From NCBI GenBank assembly GCA_017883605.1, contig JADGNH010000101.1, forward strand, positions 1 to 7,156: a DNA stretch of 7,156 bases, given 5' to 3'. Each line of letters starts with the position of its first letter. Positions within the stretch are counted from its first letter, which is position 1. Both the position numbers and the translations under genes were made by a program. This document shows positions 1-6,009 of this stretch, piece by piece. This DNA comes from Methanobacteriaceae archaeon. Lineage in GTDB: Archaea > Methanobacteriota > Methanobacteria > Methanobacteriales > Methanobacteriaceae. The notes under the pieces are model-generated. The model had not been told where the DNA came from. It saw nothing but the letters and a program-made list of their open reading frames with translations, and made no database searches.

Positions 1-230
1 ATTGCCATGCTGATTTTAAATTCATTTTTCAGGGGGATTAGATAGAATAATGCTTTTTTATCATAAACTTTCAACATCCACCCACTGCCCTTTGAGAAAT
101 TCCAATCCTGAGAAAATGAGCCTGCAATATCGGTTAATTTTTTATAATAAGGATATGAATCTCCTAATGCTCATTCCAGTGTTTTCTCTGTAGGTTTAGA
201 TGATTGATCTGAAAATACTCTTTCTTCCAT
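1..230 (-). pseudogene. DUF3788-family protein, nonsense-interrupted and cut by window edge
   Basis: Translation from the ATG at 228-230 gives MEERVFSDQSSKPTEKTLE, then a TGA at 171-173 (codon 20). The same frame then stays open for 56 codons to the window edge, including a segment with NFSKGSGWMLKVYDKK and ALFYLIPLKNEFKISMA. That pattern (W-x-FSK-x-SGW near the middle, then a YLIP strand) is what I recognise as the DUF3788 family, a small uncharacterised protein group of bacteria and archaea. The start is supported by a GAGGA ribosome site at 236-240, five bases upstream. The stop falls inside the conserved N-terminal part and the frame resumes without a shift, so a single-base nonsense mutation (or a base-call error) is the simplest reading. 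Function is unknown. The family call is from memory of the motif, not a search. Confidence 0.7.
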
Positions 231-352
231 GTTATTCCTCGGTTAGATTTACGGCGTTGAGCATTTTTAGCTGTGATTACTATTGTGATTTACATCAAAT
301 AACTGTTGATCTGCATCTAATATGCATTCAGACCAATTATCCTATTATTTCC
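231..352. other. Intergenic region upstream of the DUF3788-like gene
   Basis: This 122-bp AT-rich gap lies between the stop of the quinone-oxidoreductase-like gene and the start of the DUF3788-like gene. It holds the GAGGA ribosome site of the latter at 236-240. I see no convincing TATA box, no strong stem-loop and no T-tract terminator on the minus strand. The two genes may therefore be co-transcribed, or the promoter may be too weak to recognise by eye. Confidence 0.4.
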
Positions 353-949
353 TCACACTTCGGGAAAATATTTGTCTACCACATCCTCCACTTCATCCAA
401 CCATTTTTCACGCTCTTTTAGAGTGCTGCTGGCCACCACCCGGAACATGCGCCGGTGGAAGTTCTTAACCCCGCAAAAATCGAAGACACAGTCCTTCCAG
501 ATTCTCTCCAGGGGATCACCAAAGACCTCCATCTCCCTCTCCAAGGGTGTGTTAGACGTGTTGAACACCAGGGCTATCTCCACCTTTAACAAACCCTCAG
601 GTATTCCGGAGCCATCATCACCCTCGTCAAACTGATAAGCCACCCCTGACCTTAAAACCCGATCCAGCCACCCCTTTAATATGGCCGGGGGTTGGCCCCA
701 CCAGTTAGGGTGGATGATGATAATTCCCTGGGCTTTCTTTATCTCTTCTCTGTGTTGAAGAACCAGTGGATGGGAAGTTTCACCGGTGACCAGCTCAGAA
801 CCCTCAAGCAGGGGGTTGAAGCCTTCTTCATAGAGATCGTGGGCGAAAACATGGTGCCCTTCCCCATCTAATGTTTTTAAAACCCGCAGGTAAATAGCGT
901 GGTTGAAGCTTTTCGGGTAAGGATGGCCCAGTATAACTGAAACTTTCAT
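353..949 (-). CDS. NAD(P)H:quinone oxidoreductase-like flavoprotein (Flavodoxin_2 fold)
   Basis: This 198-residue protein has the hallmarks of the NQO1/MdaB/KefF family (Flavodoxin_2 fold), cytosolic flavoproteins that pass two electrons from NAD(P)H to quinones or related electrophiles. Residues 8-16 (GHPYPKSFN) are the flavin phosphate loop typical of the family. Residues 80-97 (HPNWWGQPPAILKGWLDR) are the conserved flavin-ring loop and following helix, and SGVAYQF at 101-107 is the usual next strand. Length and start fit the family; a GGAG ribosome site lies nine bases before the ATG. Methanobacteriales are not known to use quinones, so the true acceptor is open (inference). Sampled blocks of the gene are about 47-58% G+C, against 32-40% in sampled blocks of the neighbouring EFR1 gene, which may mean a separate origin. 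Confidence 0.85.
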   Translation of the reverse strand: MKVSVILGHPYPKSFNHAIYLRVLKTLDGEGHHVFAHDLYEEGFNPLLEGSELVTGETSHPLVLQHREEIKKAQGIIIIHPNWWGQPPAILKGWLDRVLRSGVAYQFDEGDDGSGIPEGLLKVEIALVFNTSNTPLEREMEVFGDPLERIWKDCVFDFCGVKNFHRRMFRVVASSTLKEREKWLDEVEDVVDKYFPEV

Positions 950-999
950 TATTTTATACTCCGTTTTTGTGTTATTCGAGAAATTATGGGATTTAATTC

Positions 1000-1020
1000 A
1001 ATTATAAAGGTTATTTATAC
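1000..1020 (-). promoter_or_regulatory. Candidate archaeal core promoter for the quinone-oxidoreductase-like gene
   Basis: Two TATA-like strings occur on the minus strand: GTATAAATAA (1011-1020) and CTTTATAATT (1000-1009). Archaeal initiation about 26 bases downstream of either would leave a leader of roughly 30-45 bases before the ATG at 949. The position just after the decayed gene ending at 1026 suggests the flavoprotein gene has its own promoter. No transcript evidence is available. Confidence 0.3.
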
Positions 1021-1025
1021 ACAAA

Positions 1026-1213
1026 TTAACTTAAACACATTACCAGGTGATCTTCAACAGTAGACTGGATGGGAATAAGCACTACTATGACCAGGGCAGC
1101 AATTCCGCCGATTTATAGAGCCAATTCCAACGGGAATCTGCAGTTTTCGCACCAGTACCATGATTTAATTTTAATTCAGACGTTAATTCACTCCTTATTA
1201 TCTGATTTTTCAT
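1026..1213 (-). pseudogene. Decayed small gene: zinc-knuckle plus membrane-segment protein
   Basis: Downstream of the EFR1 stop there is a credible start: an ATG at 1211-1213 with a GGGAG site at 1221-1225. It begins MKNQIIRSELTSELKLN but reads into a stop at 1085-1087 after only 42 residues. A second frame overlapping it encodes SWYWCENCRFPLELAL, with a CxxC knuckle, then a TAA at 1113-1115, then IGGIAALVIVVLIPIQ, a clear membrane-type segment, ending at TAA 1026-1028. One frameshift near 1160 and one nonsense codon would join these into a protein of roughly 60 residues. I infer a recently decayed gene. I do not recognise a family, and the 42-residue reading frame could instead be the real product. 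Confidence 0.4.
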
Positions 1214-1231
1214 TTAAAGTCTCCCTCACAA

Positions 1232-2059
1232 TCATTTCTGTCCAGCAATATCATTTGCCGTTGCATAGGGATGGGGATATCTTTCATTTTCTTCGGTATA
1301 TGAATTCATATAGAATTTGGATTTGATTTGAACCGCTTGTGCAGGACAATAGTTGAGACAGGCGTAGCACATATAAGATTTGACATTTTCCTGCCATACC
1401 GGCTTTTTATTAACCATTTTTATCTTTCCGGACAGACAAACCTTTTCACATGTCCCGCAACCTTTACACTTTGAATCGGAATAAAAATAGTCCTTTGCAC
1501 CGTCATATTCTGCAAAAGCCATTCCTAAGAGAACCAGGCGTTCCAAGACAAAATTAACCGGAACAGTAAAGTTAGTGTCTTTTTCCCGGCTTTTTTCTTT
1601 ATTTAAAACAATATTTTGGATGGAATCCAGTTTATTTTTAACTTCAGATTCCAACTCTGCTAGTTCTTCCCCTGTGGCCGGATGCCAATCCTCAAATTTC
1701 GGATCGTTACTGGCCATGTTTAGAGTAAAAAATGAATCTAAAACTTTACCATTTTTCTTCAATATTTTTTCTATTGCAATAAATGCCCTGTGTGGGGTAG
1801 CAGCTCGCGTCGCTATTGCAAAAATATATTTAGCCGATTTTAAGTGGAGTTTCTTAATGAATTTTTTTACAGGAATAGGAACGGTCATGCCATGAATAGG
1901 GAACACAAAACCTAACGTTTCTCCACTGGTTTCTATAATATCTTTGTCTAAGAGGCTTACCATTGGTATTAAATTAGTTTCTGGAATCCTTTTTTGTAAT
2001 TCTCTGGCCACGTACAACGAATTACCAGTTCCCGAAAAATAATAGATTTCAGTACTCAT
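1232..2059 (-). CDS. EFR1-type protein: flavodoxin domain plus ferredoxin domain
   Basis: The 275-residue protein joins an N-terminal flavodoxin domain to a C-terminal ferredoxin domain, the layout of the EFR1 family, putative cytosolic electron carriers of anaerobes. FSGTGNS at 8-14 is the FMN phosphate loop and GFVFPIHGMTVPIPV at 50-64 the flavin-ring loop. Cluster motif 1 is complete (C198, C201, C204, C208). Motif 2 has C231, C234, C238 and P239 but Ser228 where the first cysteine of CxxCxxCxxxCP should be, so it may bind a 3Fe-4S cluster, use a non-cysteine ligand, or be empty. The start has a GGAGGGG ribosome site at 2066-2072. An 84-bp gap separates it from the membrane-protein gene upstream, so it could be last in that operon or separately started. 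Its redox partner is unknown; the two neighbouring reductases are candidates only by position. Confidence 0.85.
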   Translation of the reverse strand: MSTEIYYFSGTGNSLYVARELQKRIPETNLIPMVSLLDKDIIETSGETLGFVFPIHGMTVPIPVKKFIKKLHLKSAKYIFAIATRAATPHRAFIAIEKILKKNGKVLDSFFTLNMASNDPKFEDWHPATGEELAELESEVKNKLDSIQNIVLNKEKSREKDTNFTVPVNFVLERLVLLGMAFAEYDGAKDYFYSDSKCKGCGTCEKVCLSGKIKMVNKKPVWQENVKSYMCYACLNYCPAQAVQIKSKFYMNSYTEENERYPHPYATANDIAGQK

Positions 2060-2100
2060 ATATTTCCCCTCCGTTAAAATCCTTAATAACCATTTTATCC

Positions 2101-2178
2101 ATCAATAGCTTTCTTCGAGGTATCCTTCGTTTCATGCTTCTATTTAGACCCAATTCCATGCATACCAAACAGTCAGTA
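2101..2178 (-). repeat. Copy A of a duplicated segment (DUF6326-like gene tail plus spacer)
   Basis: This stretch aligns with 7063-7135 at roughly 80% by eye, with small gaps. The shared part covers the last codons and the TAA stop of a DUF6326-like gene, about 30 bases of non-coding spacer, and the bases AAAGC(T/G)ATTG. In copy B those bases begin a relic of an MDR reductase start. Here they read KAIDG and then a stop at 2095-2097, which may be a more eroded version of the same thing. Similarity in the non-coding part points to shared ancestry of the two loci. Confidence 0.6.
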
Positions 2179-2509
2179 CATTAAACCCAAGTCCTACCAT
2201 TATCAAAAATTTGCCATAAGCTGAAGGGTAGTTAGGCAATCCAATGAGATTAAAACCAAAAAAGAATATGGCTAATATGATGTTTGCCCAGCGATTCACA
2301 GGATAGTTCAAAGTCAGGGACAGGAAAACCATAACAATCGGAATAACCATTAATACAGCCATTCCCAACAAAAGATTCTGAGATATTTGCATACCTCCTA
2401 TTTCTCCCGCTTTGAAGTCGCCGCTAAAAATTCGCAGCACATCCCCCAAAAGATAAGTTAAAATTAGAGCTACCCATAATGCTGAAAGGATTATTTGCAC
2501 ATCTTCCAT
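2144..2509 (-). CDS. Four-helix membrane protein, DUF6326-like
   Basis: This 121-residue hydrophobic protein has four predicted membrane spans at about 7-27, 44-67, 74-92 and 97-119. Short charged stretches lie between the first two spans and around N72-R73. The pattern of ILSALWVALILTYLLGDVL at the start and VWYAW near the end matches my recollection of DUF6326, a small integral membrane family of unknown function. It begins three bases after the stop of MDR reductase B. Its ribosome site AGGAGATGAT (2516-2525) lies inside the last codons of that gene, so translational coupling is likely. A second protein with a related C-terminus enters at the right edge of the window. Role unknown; a membrane partner for the reductase is conceivable only from position. 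Confidence 0.75.
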   Translation of the reverse strand: MEDVQIILSALWVALILTYLLGDVLRIFSGDFKAGEIGGMQISQNLLLGMAVLMVIPIVMVFLSLTLNYPVNRWANIILAIFFFGFNLIGLPNYPSAYGKFLIMVGLGFNVLTVWYAWNWV

Positions 2510-2512
2510 AAT

Positions 2513-3505
2513 TCAATCATCTCCTAGCGCGTTATGTGCTACAGTTATGACCACATTTCCTTTTTTGTGTCCTTTTTCGACGTATCTGTGAGCTTCGACG
2601 ATTTTTTCTAGCGGATAGCTTCTATCAATCACCGATTTTATCTTTCCCGCCTCAATAAGCTCTTTGAGGAATATTAAATCTTTAGACTTTCCTGTTGGCG
2701 TCCCGGTTATTACTTTCTTGCTGTTTCTCATGGAAGTCCATCGCCCTCGGACCATCTGTGACAGTCCCGGGTTAGCTAAAAGATAGCGTCCATTTTTCTT
2801 TAGCGATCTTAAACTACGTGAATAGGGACTTTTTCCGATCACGTCAAAAATAACATCGTAGGTCTCACCGCTTTTGGTGAAATCTTCTTTAGTGTAGTCA
2901 ATGACATGGTCTGCACCAATGGATCGTACCATGTCCAAATTCCTCGTGCTACACACCCCAGTAACTTCTGCTCCATAGTACTTGGCAATCTGTACCGCTA
3001 CCGTGCCAATACTACCAGATGCACCATTGATCAGAACCTTTTGCCCACTCTGGATATTTCCTTTCTTTAAAAAATGCAATGCTTCAATTCCCCCCAAAGG
3101 AACTGCTGCGGCTTCTTCATAGGTCATATTGGTCGGTTTTTTTGACAGCACCCCTCTTTCAGAGAGACATATGTACTCGGCATAAGCACCTAAATCAAAA
3201 CCGGTACGTGCAAAAACTTGGTCACCTTTCCGAAATCGTTTGACGTCTTTGCCTGTCTCTTCAATTTCCCCGGCTAGTTCTTGTCCTAATATTTTTTTTC
3301 TTGGTCCTCTGAAACCAAATCCTATTCGCGCCGGGAGCCATAACCAGATAGGCATTTTGAATCTTCGAATTTCAAAGTCCCCGGTTGTTACTGTTGTAGC
3401 ATATATTCTTATTAGTACTTCATTGTCCTTTGTAATAGGTTTTTCTACCTCTTTCAGCTGAAGAACTTCCGGTGGCCCGTATTTTTTGCATAAAACAGCT
3501 TTCAT
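2513..3505 (-). CDS. MDR-family NAD(P)H-dependent reductase B (zinc-independent)
   Basis: A 330-residue medium-chain dehydrogenase/reductase of the quinone-oxidoreductase/enoyl-reductase-like branch, which moves hydride from NAD(P)H to a small carbonyl or quinone-like acceptor in the cytosol. The GroES-like N-terminal half holds ATTVTTGDFEIRR (36-48) and ILGQELAGE (72-80). The Rossmann half starts with the nucleotide loop GASGSIG at 161-167. IEAGKIK and YPLEKIVEAHRYVEKGHK near the end are typical. I see no structural-zinc cysteine set and no catalytic zinc cysteine, so it is classed as zinc-independent. I chose the ATG at 3503-3505 because a perfect GGAGGAA site (3511-3517) sits five bases before it and the protein then starts MKAVLCKKYG like its paralogue; an ATG at 3547 would add 14 unrelated residues. 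Substrate unknown. The paralogue encoded at 4105-5034 is about 60% identical by eye. Confidence 0.85.
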   Translation of the reverse strand: MKAVLCKKYGPPEVLQLKEVEKPITKDNEVLIRIYATTVTTGDFEIRRFKMPIWLWLPARIGFGFRGPRKKILGQELAGEIEETGKDVKRFRKGDQVFARTGFDLGAYAEYICLSERGVLSKKPTNMTYEEAAAVPLGGIEALHFLKKGNIQSGQKVLINGASGSIGTVAVQIAKYYGAEVTGVCSTRNLDMVRSIGADHVIDYTKEDFTKSGETYDVIFDVIGKSPYSRSLRSLKKNGRYLLANPGLSQMVRGRWTSMRNSKKVITGTPTGKSKDLIFLKELIEAGKIKSVIDRSYPLEKIVEAHRYVEKGHKKGNVVITVAHNALGDD

Positions 3506-3510
3506 GAGTA

Positions 3511-3517
3511 TTCCTCC
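3511..3517 (-). promoter_or_regulatory. Ribosome binding site that fixes the start of MDR reductase B
   Basis: GGAGGAA followed by five bases and the ATG at 3503-3505. It is much stronger than anything in front of the upstream in-frame ATG at 3547, and it makes the two MDR paralogues start at the same residue. Confidence 0.75.
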
Positions 3518-3565
3518 AAAGTTGTTGAGCTTGTCATTATGTTCCACAGTTATAACATTTGCCTT

Positions 3566-3584
3566 CTATCCTTTTTATACATAG
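3566..3584 (-). promoter_or_regulatory. Candidate TATA-box promoter for the MDR B operon
   Basis: The minus strand reads TGTATAAAAAGGAT directly after the flavodoxin stop codon, with TATAAAAA at about 3572-3579. It sits about 70 bases before the ATG of MDR reductase B; initiation some 26 bases downstream would give a leader of about 40 bases. The 79-bp gap here, against gaps of 3-4 bases elsewhere in the cluster, supports a separate promoter for MDR B and the membrane protein. Confidence 0.45.
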
Positions 3585-4100
3585 CTATGAGCCATGTGTG
3601 TTCTCCTTCAGGTTCCAAGCAAACTCTTCCGCATGTTTGAGGTCTTGAGCATTAGGTCTGCCCTTATTTATTCCTCCAAATAGTCTAAGGAAGCTATTTG
3701 TGTTAAATCCTTTACATTGAAATTCATCAACAATTATGTAGCCTTTTGATTGCAGTTTTTCCCTAAGTGTTGAGTGATCTTTGGCGGCTTTGGATTTTCC
3801 TGTTATTCCAGCTGTTGAGAAAATGAATGCATTATTATTATTATTCACTTCTGGTAGCTCATAGGCAAGTTCAAGCAGAGATTCGTGGTGTTTTGCACTA
3901 TAAATCCCTGAACCAAAACCTAATAGATCATATTCTTGAAGCTCTTCAGGGTTAATTTGCTGTGGCGTTTTTATCTGTGCATCAAGAACTTTAGCGAATA
4001 CTTTAGCTATTTTTTTAGTATTATTATGGTGATATGAAAACAAAACCAAAAGAGATTTCATTGACATTGCATCCTTGAGCTCATTTCCATTTTTTTCCAT
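3585..4100 (-). CDS. Flavodoxin-family protein
   Basis: A 171-residue single-domain flavodoxin-like protein, a soluble FMN electron carrier by family. The FMN phosphate loop is SYHHNNTKKIA (22-32, matching S-x4-NT-x3-A), followed by the strand YDLLGFGSGIY (57-67) and FIFSTAGITGKSK (92-104) at the flavin ring. It starts four bases after the stop of MDR reductase A. The ribosome site GGAAGGGTG (4106-4114) runs into that stop codon, so the pair is probably translated together as a reductase/electron-carrier unit (inference). The start could instead be Met12 or Met14, where the conserved part begins; I kept Met1 for its well-placed ribosome site. Five consecutive asparagines at 86-90 come from a perfect (ATT)5 run on the plus strand at 3831-3845, in the loop before a core strand. 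Confidence 0.8.
   Translation of the reverse strand: MEKNGNELKDAMSMKSLLVLFSYHHNNTKKIAKVFAKVLDAQIKTPQQINPEELQEYDLLGFGSGIYSAKHHESLLELAYELPEVNNNNNAFIFSTAGITGKSKAAKDHSTLREKLQSKGYIIVDEFQCKGFNTNSFLRLFGGINKGRPNAQDLKHAEEFAWNLKENTHGS
3831..3845 (+). repeat. Trinucleotide repeat (ATT)5 inside the flavodoxin gene
   Basis: Five perfect ATT units on the plus strand encode Asn86-Asn90 on the minus strand, all with the same AAT codon. Being in frame, gain or loss of units would change only loop length. Confidence 0.8.
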
Positions 4101-4104
4101 ATTT

Positions 4105-5034
4105 TCACCCTTCCTTTTTATTTTGATCTACAATTATGACTACATTCCCCTTTTTATGTCCTTTTTCGACATACCGGTGGGCTTCGACAATTTGTTCCAA
4201 TGGATATCGCCTATCTATGACTGGTTTTATCTTCCCTGCCTCAATAAGCTCTTTTAGGAAGATCAAATCCTCAGTCGTTTCCTTTCCTGAAGAACTCAAC
4301 ACAGGAAGAAAGATTCCTTTCTGTGCCAGGGATTTCTTACCTTGCGAAGACGAAAGCTTACCTACTGCATCAAAAATAAGGTCATATGTTTCACTGCTTC
4401 GGGTAAAATCTTCCTGGGTGTAATCAATTACTTTATCTGCCCCTAATGCTTTCACCCATGTCAAGTTCGAAGTGCTGCATACCCCGGTAACCTCTGCGCC
4501 AAAGTATTTGGCCAGCTGAACCGCGAAGGAACCTACACTACCGGAAGCTCCGTAGATCAAAACTTTTTGTCCGCTCTGGATGTTCCCTTTCTTTAAAAAA
4601 CGTAGGGCTGTAGCACCCCCTACAGGAACGGCAGCGGCCTCTTCAAAAGTCATATTGGCTGGTTTAAGTGCCAGAATCTCGTCTTCTGGGAAGCATTTGT
4701 ACTGGGCATATCCACCAAAATCTACGGAGCAGGTAGAAGCAAAGATTTGGTCTCCTTCTCGAAACACTGTTACATCTTTACCTACCGATTCAACTTCACC
4801 GGCCAGTTCCATCCCTAATATAGGTCTTTTTGGCTTTATAATACCCAAATATATCCTGGAAAAGAGCCATTGCAGGCGGGGAACATTGAAACTTCTCATT
4901 CTCACATCTCCGGCGGTTACTGTAGTGGCCTGTATTTTTACCAGCACCTCATTATTTCTGGGGACAGGTTTTTCAACCTCTTCCAACTTTAAAACATCCG
5001 GTGGCCCGTATTTTGTATAAATTATCGCTTTCAT
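4105..5034 (-). CDS. MDR-family NAD(P)H-dependent reductase A (internally shortened)
   Basis: A 309-residue paralogue of MDR reductase B: GroES-like half with ATTVTAGDVRMRS (36-48) and ILGMELAGE (72-80), then the nucleotide loop GASGSVG at 162-168 and a near-identical C-terminus (DLIFLKELIEAGKIK, then GHKKGNVVI). By family it is a cytosolic NAD(P)H oxidoreductase without zinc ligands; substrate unknown. Relative to B it lacks about 21 residues between SLAQKGIFLPV (235-245) and TEDLIF, in the late Rossmann region; the reading frame is kept, so this is a clean deletion. The start has an AGGA site five bases upstream. The gene overlaps nothing, lies 62 bases downstream of the terminator-bearing membrane-protein gene, and leads into the flavodoxin. 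The TATAAAAGG string at 5046-5054 is too close to the ATG to act in the usual way, so the promoter is uncertain. Confidence 0.83.
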   Translation of the reverse strand: MKAIIYTKYGPPDVLKLEEVEKPVPRNNEVLVKIQATTVTAGDVRMRSFNVPRLQWLFSRIYLGIIKPKRPILGMELAGEVESVGKDVTVFREGDQIFASTCSVDFGGYAQYKCFPEDEILALKPANMTFEEAAAVPVGGATALRFLKKGNIQSGQKVLIYGASGSVGSFAVQLAKYFGAEVTGVCSTSNLTWVKALGADKVIDYTQEDFTRSSETYDLIFDAVGKLSSSQGKKSLAQKGIFLPVLSSSGKETTEDLIFLKELIEAGKIKPVIDRRYPLEQIVEAHRYVEKGHKKGNVVIIVDQNKKEG

Positions 5035-5068
5035 TGTTTTCCTGACCTTTTATACTGTTTTTTGGTTT

Positions 5069-5110
5069 AAAAAAAATTGATAAATCTAGAAATTAATTAT
5101 TCTAGATTTA
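5069..5110 (-). terminator. Stem-loop plus T8 terminator overlapping the stop codon
   Basis: A perfect 10-bp inverted repeat, TAAATCTAGA (5081-5090) and TCTAGATTTA (5101-5110), encloses a 10-base loop that contains the TAA stop of the triple-module membrane protein (5097-5099). On the minus strand four bases follow the stem and then eight T residues (5069-5076). This is a textbook intrinsic-type layout; in archaea the T-tract alone can suffice, so the stem may serve mainly to protect or pause the transcript. Confidence 0.65.
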
Positions 5111-5978
5111 ATTTAATTGAGCCAATCTTAGGGGCCAGGTAGTTGTAGAGGAGAGCTATCAATGCGGTTTCTATGAAATACATCACAAAATTCGTTATGA
5201 ACTCTGTAAAGTTCCCGGACAAAATACCTAAAAGTCCTAATAAGGCGTACACTATTGCTACCGCCAGGGCAGTTGGTAGTACTGGTATGTGTTTAAGTTC
5301 GTGCAGGTCTCCACTGATTTGACTGAATTCTAAGTTGATTTTAGCTACTCTGATGGCCACGTAGTTGTAGAATATGGCAAATAAAGCGTTCCAAATAAAT
5401 CCAAACACAAACACCATTATGGGCAGTCCTATTATCAACAATAGGGTAACTATTGCTCCGAATGCTCCAAATCCTACACCTGTTGGTAGAGTAGCTCCAG
5501 TAACGTTGGTGAAATTGGCTGTTATATTGGCTGCTTGAGGCAAAGTAGTGATTAATGAAAACAAAGGTGAAATCACCGCTGCCATTACTAATCCCGCGAT
5601 AAGAGCCCATACAGCCCCGATAGCTGACAGTATCAGGGCAAATGAAACTACCGGAATTTTTACTACTTCTTTACCATCTAATTCTAATTTTATACCGCCT
5701 AATCTTGATACTAATGCGTTGTAAAGCATTGCAGAGAAAAAGCTTACGGTTATGGTAATCAAAAACGCACCTATTGGAAAGAGAATAAGTAGAGGTATTC
5801 CCACTCCAGTCACCAAATTAAACTGCCCTAATTGAGGGAGAACCCCCAGGGCTTGTATGATTATCAGCGCTATTGACATTACCAAAGCACCGATTAATCC
5901 CAAAATTCCATATATCGAAGCTGACATCCTGGTAAAAGGTGCCAGTTTAACCGATTTAATTTCTTTTAAATCTACCAT
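5097..5978 (-). CDS. Membrane protein of three tandem DUF3566-like modules
   Basis: A 293-residue integral membrane protein. Three repeats can be read directly: about 3-100, 102-219 and 225-293. Each opens with a short basic segment (LKEIKSVKLAPF, GKEVVKIPVVSF, LHELKHIPVLPT), carries two hydrophobic spans, and closes with a YN signature (MLYNALVSRLGGIKLEL, IFYNYVAIRVAKINLEF, LLYNYLAPKIGSIKLNLE). The closing motif strongly resembles the end of the actinobacterial DUF3566 membrane domain, where a YN pair precedes a GG-x-E/K-V-x-L strand; that match is from memory. About six spans are expected in total, with the third module shortened between its spans. The ribosome site is GGAGG at 5988-5992. 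It is a single-gene unit, with its own upstream inverted repeat and downstream terminator. Function unknown. Confidence 0.75.
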   Translation of the reverse strand: MVDLKEIKSVKLAPFTRMSASIYGILGLIGALVMSIALIIIQALGVLPQLGQFNLVTGVGIPLLILFPIGAFLITITVSFFSAMLYNALVSRLGGIKLELDGKEVVKIPVVSFALILSAIGAVWALIAGLVMAAVISPLFSLITTLPQAANITANFTNVTGATLPTGVGFGAFGAIVTLLLIIGLPIMVFVFGFIWNALFAIFYNYVAIRVAKINLEFSQISGDLHELKHIPVLPTALAVAIVYALLGLLGILSGNFTEFITNFVMYFIETALIALLYNYLAPKIGSIKLNLE

Positions 5979-6009
5979 CTTTTTGAACCTCCATTTTAAA
6001 TTTTTAACG

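Noticed and set aside
171..173. In-frame TGA read as selenocysteine
   Set aside because: The family has no known redox cysteine at this place near the N-terminus, I see no SECIS-like hairpin, and Methanobacteriales are not known to make selenoproteins.
200..421. Plus-strand 73-codon open frame
   Set aside because: It overlaps the end of the flavoprotein gene and the start of the DUF3788-like gene on the other strand, has no ribosome site I can support, and its translation looks like antisense sequence.
1069..1326. Plus-strand 85-codon open frame
   Set aside because: It runs antisense to the decayed gene and the end of EFR1, has no plausible ribosome site, and shows no recognisable motif.
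3506..3547. Upstream ATG for MDR reductase B
   Set aside because: The added 14 residues have no counterpart in the paralogue and contain the perfect ribosome site of the downstream ATG.
5341..5610. Minus-strand 89-codon open frame inside the triple-module gene
   Set aside because: It is an alternative frame of a clearly coding membrane protein and has an aromatic- and serine-rich composition typical of a shadow frame.
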